From the IMG/VR virus record IMGVR_UViG_3300044678_002654, positions 1 to 64,000 of that record: a stretch of 64,000 bases of DNA; one strand, given 5' to 3'. The notes beneath the pieces were generated by a model that saw only the letters and a program-made list of their open reading frames with translations, ran no database searches and had not been told where the DNA came from. Origin of the DNA: a virus. A program made the translations under genes and the position numbers. Position 1 is the stretch's first letter. The number at the start of each line of letters is the position of its first letter. This document shows, one piece after another, positions 57,877-64,000 of the stretch.

Positions 57877-58739
57877 CCTACAACGATCTGGCCAAGAAGC
57901 TCGGCGAGAACACCGACAAGAAGATCGCGCACGCCACGACCGTGCGATGGGGCACAAACGACGGTGTCATCAGCACCCCGGATGGCAAGCAGCACGAAGA
58001 CCAGCGCAAGGTCTTGATCGTACGCTTTCACGCCACGGACATCCTGTACCTCTACCCAGACGGTTCCGTGCGTGTCTACGCCGGGGGATGGCGTACCCAC
58101 ATGACGCGAGAACGTGTTCGGGAGTTCGGGAAGATCCGAATCCAGTCTCATGAAGGGCTGTGGTTCATCGACAAGGGTGGGCACCGCAAAACTGTTCTCA
58201 CGCCGTTCTACGACGGCATGCTCTTCGACGCGAGTGGCCTCATCTCTCTCCCTCGCGAGGAGACCTACGCCTCCGTGATGAAGCGCAAGCACGCCCTTGA
58301 CCGAGCCGTGCGCCGGTACATCAAGGACTTCAACGCCGCGCTCAAGAAGCAGGTCGACGAGAACGGCGAGATGCTAAAGCCCGACGGGGGGAACTGCTGG
58401 TACTGCTACTTGTTCGGTGACCCCAATGTGGACCATGTACTGCGCCACATGGAAGCTGGCTACTTCGTGCCCTCGCTCCTCTTCAACGCGATGGTCGAGC
58501 GGCGCAGCGGCACCTCGTGGCAGTCAGGAAGGCCCTCCAAGGAGGAGGCCAACAAGAGCGCCGGCCTGGACTGGTTCCTCGCAGAGAGCGACTTCAAGCA
58601 CCGCGACGCGCCCACGTCTTGGTTTGTTGACCGCGCGCTTCGTGCCTACCTCTCCAAGCGCAAGTGGCGGCTGCTGGAGATCTTCGATCCGGTGGCGTTC
58701 AAGAAGGCGTACAAGGATGAGCACACTGAAGAAGCGTGA
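57873..58739 (+). CDS. conserved phage protein of unknown function
   Basis: 288 residues. LIVRFHATDILYLYPDGSVR, GGWRTHMTRERVREF and LTPFYDGMLFD match a protein type found across many phages from memory. NCWYCYLFG and HVLRHMEAGYFVP follow, the CWYC pair possibly binding metal. Role unknown. Confidence 0.6.
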   Translation: MTYNDLAKKLGENTDKKIAHATTVRWGTNDGVISTPDGKQHEDQRKVLIVRFHATDILYLYPDGSVRVYAGGWRTHMTRERVREFGKIRIQSHEGLWFIDKGGHRKTVLTPFYDGMLFDASGLISLPREETYASVMKRKHALDRAVRRYIKDFNAALKKQVDENGEMLKPDGGNCWYCYLFGDPNVDHVLRHMEAGYFVPSLLFNAMVERRSGTSWQSGRPSKEEANKSAGLDWFLAESDFKHRDAPTSWFVDRALRAYLSKRKWRLLEIFDPVAFKKAYKDEHTEEA

Positions 58740-58908
58740 GACGTTCAAGTCGCGGGGGCGTAGCTTCAAGAACCGCACGGGGAGCCCATTCGAGTTCACC
58801 GACGACAAGCCCCTCGACGGTCTCGATGACCCGATGTACCGGATCTGCTTCTCGGACGGTGTGATCATCTACGCATACAAAAATGAGGTGTACGAGACCG
58901 TAGAGTAG
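58717..58908 (+). CDS. hypothetical 63-aa protein
   Basis: Basic N-terminus (MSTLKKRETFKSRGRSFK), then acidic. AAGG precedes the ATG, which lies inside the end of the previous gene. No family recognised. Confidence 0.5.
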   Translation: MSTLKKRETFKSRGRSFKNRTGSPFEFTDDKPLDGLDDPMYRICFSDGVIIYAYKNEVYETVE

Positions 58909-58942
58909 CGACGGCTGCGCTACTTCCTTATCCTCCGCCCCT

Positions 58943-59224
58943 ATGCAGGTAACATGGGTTCGCGGTGGGCGTACGCGGGATGAGGTCTTCGACTTCGATG
59001 ACATCGACGACCTCGCTGATGTGATGGACGCAGAGTTCGGGTTCGAGGACGAGGACACGTTCCTCGACGCGGCCACGGAGGGGTCTGACGAGACGGTCTA
59101 CGTCTACCTCGACGAGGACAAGCTGATCCAGTGGACGCTGTCCCGAGGCACTGCGGCCAAGCGGCTTCAGCAGTTCGGCGAAGAAGACGAGAACGACGAG
59201 GAGGACGAAGATTTCACGGGGTGA
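58943..59224 (+). CDS. acidic protein ending in the palindrome
   Basis: 93 residues, strongly acidic (about a third Asp/Glu) with FDFDDIDDLADVMDAEFGF. TATCCT lies eight bases before the ATG. Ends FTG with the stop inside palindrome copy 27. DNA-mimic behaviour is conceivable from charge alone. No family recognised. Confidence 0.55.
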   Translation: MQVTWVRGGRTRDEVFDFDDIDDLADVMDAEFGFEDEDTFLDAATEGSDETVYVYLDEDKLIQWTLSRGTAAKRLQQFGEEDENDEEDEDFTG

Positions 59225-59225
59225 A
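59213..59225. repeat. 13-bp palindrome copy 27 (GGG spacer)
   Basis: At a gene junction, 35 bases before the start of the zinc/XRE regulator gene. Confidence 0.9.
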
Positions 59226-59260
59226 GTCAGCGCTCCCTTCGTCCTGATGCGGAGGACACT

Positions 59261-60253
59261 GTGGGAGAGCAAGTAACCAGCATCGACACGGGGGCTCCCC
59301 TGTGGATCGAAGACGAGTGCGCCCCTGACGCCGAGAGCCTCTCGGAGGCGTGGGCCCGCCTCTTCGCGGAGCCCTTTGAGAAGCGACGCGCGCTGAAGAT
59401 CGCTGACGAGGGTGACGCGATCTCCTATGAGATGCCCGGCGGCTACGTCGCCGTCGAGACGGGCTACCGGCAAGACGTCATCTTCGCACCTCGACGGCGC
59501 GTTCCTGCCGGCTGCGTGCAGACGTTGATGCTCAACCCCGGCAAGAACCCGGTGTTGTTCGACATGCCGGCGAACGAGGTCATCGACCTCAGGTGCATCA
59601 AAACAGAGGTTCACCATCACGGGATGTTCGGGCTCAACAAAGGTGAGCGCCACTACGCCGCGAAGCGTGACGCCTACGAACTTGTTCGGGGAACCTTGTA
59701 CGTCATGGGCCCATACGGACAGAGCCTCCCGGACTGTCGCGCGCACGAGCTCATGAAGCAGTACAGCTACACCCCGCGCGAGCAACTGGAGTGGGCGCTT
59801 CGTCAATTCGCGGAGAAGGCGTTTGACGTGGACATCGCCCGCCTCGTGCAGTACCTCGCGAGTGAGGCGTACGGCCTCTACGGCGAGTGCTCAGCGTGCC
59901 ACAAAGCGCAGTACCACCGGCGATGCGAGACTGAGATCTCGCGCGAGTACGGGTTCGACCTCGGGAGCTATGACGTCGATGTCTGCCTGAACTGTGGCGA
60001 CAGGCTCACGAACTCAGCCGCCGTCATCGCACAAGAGGAAAGGAGCGTTCTCCGAGCGCTGCGGATCAAGCCGGTTACGGGCAAGATGCTGATCGCTGCC
60101 CGTAGGGTCCTTTGCATCAAGCGCGCGCACCTCGCCGACCTGCTCAAGATCAAGATCGATGACATCGTCGACTGGGAAGAGCGCGACGAGCTCGGCAAGG
60201 CGCCGGTCGAGTGGTTCATCGATCGCCTCGCGAAGACGGGCGTGTGGGGATGA
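59261..60253 (+). CDS. zinc-finger plus XRE-type HTH regulator (MqsA-like C-terminus)
   Basis: 330 residues, GTG start with GCGGAGG upstream. The N-terminal 200 residues are unassigned (MLNPGKNPVLFDMPANE). Two CxxC pairs, C210/C213 and C242/C245, make a zinc site, followed by an XRE-like helix-turn-helix at 273-326 (TGKMLIAARRVLCIKRAHLA, DIVDWEERDELG). Zinc finger then XRE HTH is the order of MqsA/YgiT antitoxins and related repressors. A palindrome copy lies just upstream, so it is the best candidate in the window for the palindrome-binding protein; that is inference. Confidence 0.6.
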   Translation: MGEQVTSIDTGAPLWIEDECAPDAESLSEAWARLFAEPFEKRRALKIADEGDAISYEMPGGYVAVETGYRQDVIFAPRRRVPAGCVQTLMLNPGKNPVLFDMPANEVIDLRCIKTEVHHHGMFGLNKGERHYAAKRDAYELVRGTLYVMGPYGQSLPDCRAHELMKQYSYTPREQLEWALRQFAEKAFDVDIARLVQYLASEAYGLYGECSACHKAQYHRRCETEISREYGFDLGSYDVDVCLNCGDRLTNSAAVIAQEERSVLRALRIKPVTGKMLIAARRVLCIKRAHLADLLKIKIDDIVDWEERDELGKAPVEWFIDRLAKTGVWG

Positions 60254-60468
60254 CGAACGAAGAAGCGACTGAAGTATTCAACGCCGGGCAAGAGCTATTA
60301 CGTGCCTTACACGGGCACCTCTTCACCCGAGGGCTTGAGGCGTTCGACCGGTGCCTCGCCGATCTGTACAGCCACGCCGGACTACCTCACAAACTCTGCG
60401 ACGGCTGCGACGCCGACGCCCCAGAGCAGATCTTGAAGGGCGGTCTGTGCCCCCGTTGCTGTGACTGA
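60250..60468 (+). CDS. small zinc-binding protein
   Basis: 72 residues, ATG overlapping the previous stop. LCDGCDADAPEQ...GLCPRCCD gives a four-cysteine zinc knuckle at the C-terminus. Coupled to the zinc/XRE gene; role unknown. Confidence 0.55.
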   Translation: MTNEEATEVFNAGQELLRALHGHLFTRGLEAFDRCLADLYSHAGLPHKLCDGCDADAPEQILKGGLCPRCCD

Positions 60469-60501
60469 CTTTCACGCGGTGAACGTCGTAGGCTCTTTCT
60501 T
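60465..60501 (+). promoter_or_regulatory. promoter of the sigma factor gene with palindrome in its spacer
   Basis: CTGACT (60465-60470), 18-bp spacer holding palindrome copy 28, TAGGCT (60489-60494), seven bases, ATG 60502; effectively leaderless. Confidence 0.6.
60471..60483. repeat. 13-bp palindrome copy 28 (GCG spacer)
   Basis: Between the -35 and -10 boxes of the sigma-factor promoter, an operator position. Confidence 0.9.
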
Positions 60502-61215
60502 ATGAGTCTCGCCGCACAGAATCTCCGTTACGCGTATCACATCGCCGACACGATTCACCGCAGGTATCTCTGGCTCGAACGTGACGACCTGCGCGCGGAG
60601 GCGGCCTACGGCTTTGTGCTGGCGGAGCGCACGTATGACCCTGAGCGGGGAGTGCTGTTCACGACGTACGCCCACCCCTGGGCCAAGAACTACGTGCTCC
60701 GCTTCATCGCGCGAAACAGCCGCGCGGTAAAGCTGGGCAACCCAGAACTTTTCTGGACCATCCGGCGCGTGCGCCAAGGGCGGTCCAGCGCGAAGGACGA
60801 GCGGCTGCTGAGCAGAAAGAAGATCGGCGAAGTCGCCGAGCTTCTCCAGTACAACAGCGCCCGGGATCGATCTATGTCCACTCCGGTCGACGGAGAAGAT
60901 GAGAGCTACACGCTCCTCGACACCCTCTTCGACCCGGCAGACACCGAACGCGTCCACAAGCTCGACGGGGAGGACTTCGTCGCAGACGTCGTTGCCGGCA
61001 TCGGCGAGCTACGCCCCATCTACATGGCGATCCTGCACGAGATCATTCTCGCGCAAGACCCCGCACCGCTACAGACGATCGGCGAGCGCTTTGGCGTATC
61101 GAGACAGCGCGTCCAGCAGATCCAGGTGAAGCTGGTCAAGAAGCTCGCGGCCTACGTACAAGGAACAGAATGCCCGACGAAAAGTTCATCACCGAAGTCA
61201 CCGAAGATGAAGTAA
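60502..61215 (+). CDS. sigma-70-family transcription factor
   Basis: 237 residues. Region 2: YDPERGVLFTTYAHPWAKNY with RFIARNSRAVKL (about 45-80). Region 4: LQTIGERFGVSRQRVQQIQV with a C-terminal helix (about 188-215), a clean helix-turn-helix. Overall RpoH-like in size and order. It would redirect host RNA polymerase to phage promoters, perhaps the TATAAGAAC class. Its own promoter carries a palindrome copy, so its level may be set by that system. Its end overlaps the next gene by 46 bases. Confidence 0.85.
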   Translation: MSLAAQNLRYAYHIADTIHRRYLWLERDDLRAEAAYGFVLAERTYDPERGVLFTTYAHPWAKNYVLRFIARNSRAVKLGNPELFWTIRRVRQGRSSAKDERLLSRKKIGEVAELLQYNSARDRSMSTPVDGEDESYTLLDTLFDPADTERVHKLDGEDFVADVVAGIGELRPIYMAILHEIILAQDPAPLQTIGERFGVSRQRVQQIQVKLVKKLAAYVQGTECPTKSSSPKSPKMK

Positions 61216-61649
61216 ACCTGCTCCAGCTACTGTCGAACGAACTCTCCCTGGGAGTGATCGACGGCTACTGGAACAGGCACTGCGATGTCCTGGCCAAGCT
61301 GCTCAACAACATGAGGAAGCCCTGCGAGCCGAGCACGCAGCCGAGCACGCCGTGGCCAATCGTGAAGTTCCACCGAGCAGCGCGGGAGATGGCGCTCAGC
61401 CTTCGGAGCGTCTACAAGGGGCTCGGCATCGACGCCCCTGAAAACGTGCGCGGACCCCTGGAGGCGGTCCTCGCAACCGACCTGAATGCTGTCACCTTCG
61501 AGGACCGCGACGAGCTGGAAGCGACGATCGAGACTCTCAAGGCGCGGGTTGAAGAGCTCGAAGCCGCGATGGCCAGCACAGCAGAGGACTGCGAGAACTC
61601 CGCGACGTACCTGAAGGGCATGCTCTCGCGGAATCATCCCAGGTTCTGA
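61170..61649 (+). CDS. hypothetical protein with coiled coil
   Basis: 159 residues, starting inside the end of the sigma-factor gene with AAGGAACAG before the ATG. The C-terminal third is a coiled coil (DELEATIETLKARVEELEAA). No family recognised. Confidence 0.55.
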   Translation: MPDEKFITEVTEDEVNLLQLLSNELSLGVIDGYWNRHCDVLAKLLNNMRKPCEPSTQPSTPWPIVKFHRAAREMALSLRSVYKGLGIDAPENVRGPLEAVLATDLNAVTFEDRDELEATIETLKARVEELEAAMASTAEDCENSATYLKGMLSRNHPRF

Positions 61650-61661
61650 AAGGACACAACC

Positions 61662-62006
61662 ATGTTCAGATCGGTCGAACAACGCAATCTCGTTGCGCAG
61701 ACGCTCTTCGGCGCCTTCGGCGCGGCCAACTGGTGGACAGCCGATGGGCCGACGCCCAGAGCCTTGACCCTCATGCAGGAGCGAGACGCCAACACATCGG
61801 CGATGGTGCTGGCGGACCTCGCCTTCGGCATGATCGACTACCGACACCCTGCCTTGACGATCGGAGGGTACATGACCCTCGATGAAGTGAACCGCGCGCT
61901 CGTTGGTAGTCTCTTGAACGCGATGGGGCAACGACAGAGCGCGGAGTACGTCGACATCTGGCTCTCGGCCTACGAGCACTATCGCGCGCAAACGCAGCGC
62001 CGCTGA
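61662..62006 (+). CDS. hypothetical protein
   Basis: 114 residues, AAAGGA before the ATG. Helical, with ANWWTADGPTPRALTL. No family recognised. Confidence 0.5.
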   Translation: MFRSVEQRNLVAQTLFGAFGAANWWTADGPTPRALTLMQERDANTSAMVLADLAFGMIDYRHPALTIGGYMTLDEVNRALVGSLLNAMGQRQSAEYVDIWLSAYEHYRAQTQRR

Positions 62007-62027
62007 CTCTCGCAAAGGATCAACACT

Positions 62028-62240
62028 GTGAAGAAGTACACCACCGAGTCTCTCGCCGCTGCTCTCGGCATCTCACGCGACGACGCCTACTCCCTCCAGG
62101 TCTACCTCCGCCACGTCGGCGCCCTGGTCGAAAACGGGGAGGTCATCAAGAAGGACGGGACCAAGGGCAAGGGAGCCACCGTCTTCGTGGTCGACGCCGC
62201 GAAGATGGCAGACGTGTGTGAGAAGCTGAAGAGCCTCTGA
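62028..62240 (+). CDS. small winged-helix-like DNA-binding protein
   Basis: 70 residues, GTG start with AAAGGA upstream. TTESLAAALGISRDDAYSLQ is a helix-turn-helix and ENGEVIKKDGTKGKGATVFV reads as a beta wing. A second-choice candidate for a phage repressor. Overlaps the next ATG. Confidence 0.5.
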   Translation: MKKYTTESLAAALGISRDDAYSLQVYLRHVGALVENGEVIKKDGTKGKGATVFVVDAAKMADVCEKLKSL

Positions 62241-62503
62241 TGGCAGCAAACCGCGAGTGGAAGGTTCAAGCAGGGACGCAGCATCCCGATGAGCCGGGGC
62301 ATCTCTGCGAAGGAACCCTGCGTAGGTACGCAGAGAAGGCTGACGAGTCCGTTGGCCCTTACATGGAGGAGGACTACGAGCAGGCCATCGTGGACCTCTT
62401 GTCCGACCTGATGCACCTCGCGGACCGTGAAGGGGAGGACTTCGAGTCACTCCTCGAAACTGCGCGAGGGCATTACCGAGCAGAGATCGACGGGGAGCTG
62501 TAA
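62240..62503 (+). CDS. hypothetical 87-aa protein
   Basis: Acidic and helical (YMEEDYEQAIVDLLSDLMHL). Coupled to the HTH gene by a one-base overlap. No family recognised. Confidence 0.5.
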   Translation: MAANREWKVQAGTQHPDEPGHLCEGTLRRYAEKADESVGPYMEEDYEQAIVDLLSDLMHLADREGEDFESLLETARGHYRAEIDGEL

Positions 62504-62506
62504 CCC

Positions 62507-62653
62507 ATGCACAAGCCGAAGCCTTACGCCCCTGATCTGTTCTACCCGAGGAACCGCGCCGAGCGCCGTAAGGCTCGACGGGACGGATACCCTGTTCGGC
62601 CCCCGTGGTCCTTCCCCATGGTTGTCTTAGGTCTGCCCGAGAAGAGCCTATGA
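62507..62653 (+). CDS. 48-aa basic protein
   Basis: Starts MHKPKPYAPDLFYPRNRAER, then Arg/Pro-rich. GGGGAGCTG precedes the ATG and its stop overlaps the next ATG, supporting it. No family recognised. Confidence 0.4.
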   Translation: MHKPKPYAPDLFYPRNRAERRKARRDGYPVRPPWSFPMVVLGLPEKSL

Positions 62654-62907
62654 GCGGACACGTCTACCGTATCTACGACTTCGACGCCCCCAAGAAAGAC
62701 GACAGTCTGGGGACTCTTTCACTCGGTGAAGTTGAGGACGCCCTCGACCACTTCGTCTGCAACGCATCGAACGAGAGCTGGGAGGCCGCCCTTCGCGCGG
62801 GGGACGACATCTACCTCTACGTCGACGGTGGCGTCGTCCACTGGGGCACCTCCAGGGCGCAGGTTCAAGAGTCATACGAGACCGGTCAAGATGACGTCGT
62901 CGACTGA
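62650..62907 (+). CDS. hypothetical 85-aa protein
   Basis: Starts at ATG 62650, overlapping the previous stop. Acidic protein (MSGHVYRIYDFDAPKKDD) with palindrome copy 29 encoding SLGE. No family recognised. Confidence 0.5.
   Translation: MSGHVYRIYDFDAPKKDDSLGTLSLGEVEDALDHFVCNASNESWEAALRAGDDIYLYVDGGVVHWGTSRAQVQESYETGQDDVVD
62718..62730. repeat. 13-bp palindrome copy 29 (TCG spacer)
   Basis: Inside the plus-strand gene 62650-62907, read as SLGE. Confidence 0.9.
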
Positions 62908-62960
62908 GACATGTTCGACGACGCGTTCGACGACCCTGACTCATTCCACTAGGAGAACGA

Positions 62961-63821
62961 ATGAAGATCAAAAAGAGCGAGTCAGAGGTCATCTCCGTCT
63001 TTCAAGACATCAGCCCTGCGCTGGCCGAAGAGTACCTCGCGAAGAACACGCACAACCGCCCTGTCAACAAGGAGCACGTCAAGGCGCTGGCGAAGGCCAT
63101 GCGCGAAGGGCGTTGGCAGGTCACGCATCAGGGCATCGCCTTCAGCGAGGACCTCGTGCTCCTCGACGGGCAGCACCGACTGCTCGCGATCATCGAATCG
63201 GGCGTGACCGTTCGCATGCAGGTCACCATGGGCATGGCCAAGAACGCCCTCTTCGGCATCGACCAGAACAAGGTTCGCACCGTCGCGCAGAACCTCGGGC
63301 TCATGGGTCACACCTACTCCAAGATCGTGACCGCGTGGTCCAACGTGGTCAAGAGCCTCCTCACAGGCGGCAGCGAGCGCACGTGGACCACGGAGGACGT
63401 GAAGCAGATCTACGCGGAGAACTATGAGTCCATCGACCGGGCCACGGTGATCCATGCGACCCCCATCCGCAACGGCCCGGTGGGCGCTGCATACCTGATC
63501 GCGTCGCCCGCCCACCGAGACAAGGTTCACGAGTTCTTCGTGAAGTTCCTGGGCGGAGAAGGTCTCGTGAGCGGCGACCCCGCCTATGCGGCGCACAAGT
63601 ACTACTTCTGCTCCCCCAAGCGCGCGAGCGACGCCCGGTGGGAGGTGTCGGCGAAGCTGCTGCGCTGCGCGCAAGCGGCTGTCGAGAACGAGCGCCTTGA
63701 GTGGAGCCACGTGTTCGTGACCGAGGGCGCGCTGAGCTACTTCGAGGAGTTTCACCCGGCGAAGAGCGTGTTCGGGAAGCTCTACGCGGAGCGACGGATC
63801 ATCGGGAAGTCTGCGAAGTGA
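62961..63821 (+). CDS. ParB/sulfiredoxin-superfamily protein with DGQHR motif
   Basis: 286 residues, GGAG before the ATG. NRPVNKEHVKALAKAMREG is the first helical segment of ParB-N-like folds, and LLDGQHRLLAIIE (from 67) carries the DGQHR motif at 69-73 in place of the GERRxRA CTP-binding box of true ParB. No clear ParB-type central helix-turn-helix was seen. Members occur in phages and DNA-modification loci such as DndB/DpdB. A DNA-segregation role is unproven. Confidence 0.6.
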   Translation: MKIKKSESEVISVFQDISPALAEEYLAKNTHNRPVNKEHVKALAKAMREGRWQVTHQGIAFSEDLVLLDGQHRLLAIIESGVTVRMQVTMGMAKNALFGIDQNKVRTVAQNLGLMGHTYSKIVTAWSNVVKSLLTGGSERTWTTEDVKQIYAENYESIDRATVIHATPIRNGPVGAAYLIASPAHRDKVHEFFVKFLGGEGLVSGDPAYAAHKYYFCSPKRASDARWEVSAKLLRCAQAAVENERLEWSHVFVTEGALSYFEEFHPAKSVFGKLYAERRIIGKSAK

Positions 63822-63838
63822 GGGAGACAGCAATTCTG

Positions 63839-64000
63839 ATGGCAGACACAGACGTAGAAATGCTGCGCACAGTGAACGCGACCGGGCTGCGCCGCGTCAT
63901 CGAGGCGCTGGAGCGTCTGGAGGACAAGCGGTTGGACGCCGCGATGCTCTGGAACAAGAAGGACAACTGCGGTTGTCTGTTGGGCGCTATCTATCCGAAG
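63839..64000 (+). CDS. hypothetical protein (3' end outside window)
   Basis: Open from ATG 63839 to the window edge (54 codons): MADTDVEMLRTVNATGLRRV, helical and charged, then a Cys pair (NCGCLLG). GGGAGA lies upstream. No family recognised. Confidence 0.5.
   Translation, partial: MADTDVEMLRTVNATGLRRVIEALERLEDKRLDAAMLWNKKDNCGCLLGAIYPK

Noticed and set aside
286-62730. CRISPR array or insertion-sequence repeats as explanation of the palindrome
   Set aside because: Copies are 13 bp, about 2 kb apart, without flanking conservation or spacers.
62911-62952. 13-codon acidic ORF before the DGQHR gene
   Set aside because: Too short to support from sequence alone.
62961-63821. Canonical parS/ParB partition system
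   Set aside because: The arms are 3 bp further apart than in parS, and the protein lacks the GERRxRA box and a clear HTH.
1-64000. tRNA genes
   Set aside because: No stretch with a plausible T-loop plus acceptor stem was found by eye; a tRNAscan-SE run would decide.

Overview
The window is one continuous stretch of a large, GC-rich (about 60% or a little more by eye), densely packed genome of a tailed phage that is probably a myovirus. Both ends cut through a gene, and no portal, major capsid protein, DNA polymerase or tRNA gene was recognised, so the full genome must be considerably larger. The contractile-tail reading rests on a baseplate-J-like protein, a gp25/gpW-like protein, a hub-like protein and a very long tape-measure-like protein in one operon. 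The host is not identified. Many promoters have the form TAGNNT followed by 6-8 bases and the start codon, which implies leaderless mRNAs as known in Actinomycetota and Deinococcota, while a probable lipoprotein and a muramidase-like endolysin fit several kinds of bacteria.

Layout. 0-6 kb: two small plus-strand genes, then a minus-strand module ending in the terminase large subunit. 6.0-9.0 kb: a RuvC-like resolvase and a B12-dependent (class II) ribonucleotide reductase, closed by a strong two-way terminator. 9-31 kb: a long minus-strand virion operon, in transcription order tail-chaperone-like gene, tape measure, tail and hub proteins, an embedded sigma-factor-like protein, an amidase-like protein, gp25-like, baseplate-J-like, a giant baseplate protein and a tail-fibre-like protein. 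31-64 kb: mainly plus-strand accessory and replication genes (DinG-like, UvrD-like and SNF2/SF2-like helicases, ThyX, a second sigma factor, a zinc-finger plus XRE-type regulator, a ParB/DGQHR-domain protein, many small zinc-binding and unknown proteins), broken by a few minus-strand genes including an endolysin, a membrane protein, a lipoprotein and a MazG-like pyrophosphohydrolase.

The most striking feature is not a gene. A 13-bp palindrome, TTCAC-BSV-GTGAA, occurs 29 times as an exact match, roughly every 2.2 kb over the whole window (shortest interval 1.0 kb, longest 4.3 kb). It lies on both transcription modules, between and inside genes. Inside genes it forces the short peptides HxVK/N or SxxE into unrelated proteins. 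At five plus-strand gene ends it supplies the stop codon (FTE-stop or FTG-stop). Twice it sits between the -35 and -10 boxes of a good promoter, one of them that of the phage sigma factor. The half-sites resemble those of bacterial parS but are 3 bp further apart, and the 5-3-5 architecture recalls the operator of MqsA antitoxins. A gene for an MqsA-like zinc/XRE protein begins 35 bp downstream of one copy. A genome-wide stoperator-like silencing, genome-organising or genome-marking system is the leading interpretation. The binding protein is not proven.

A second signal is a promoter family, CCSAAAA-N17-TATAAGAAC, found twice with an identical layout. Each copy drives a short, self-contained unit that ends in a terminator.
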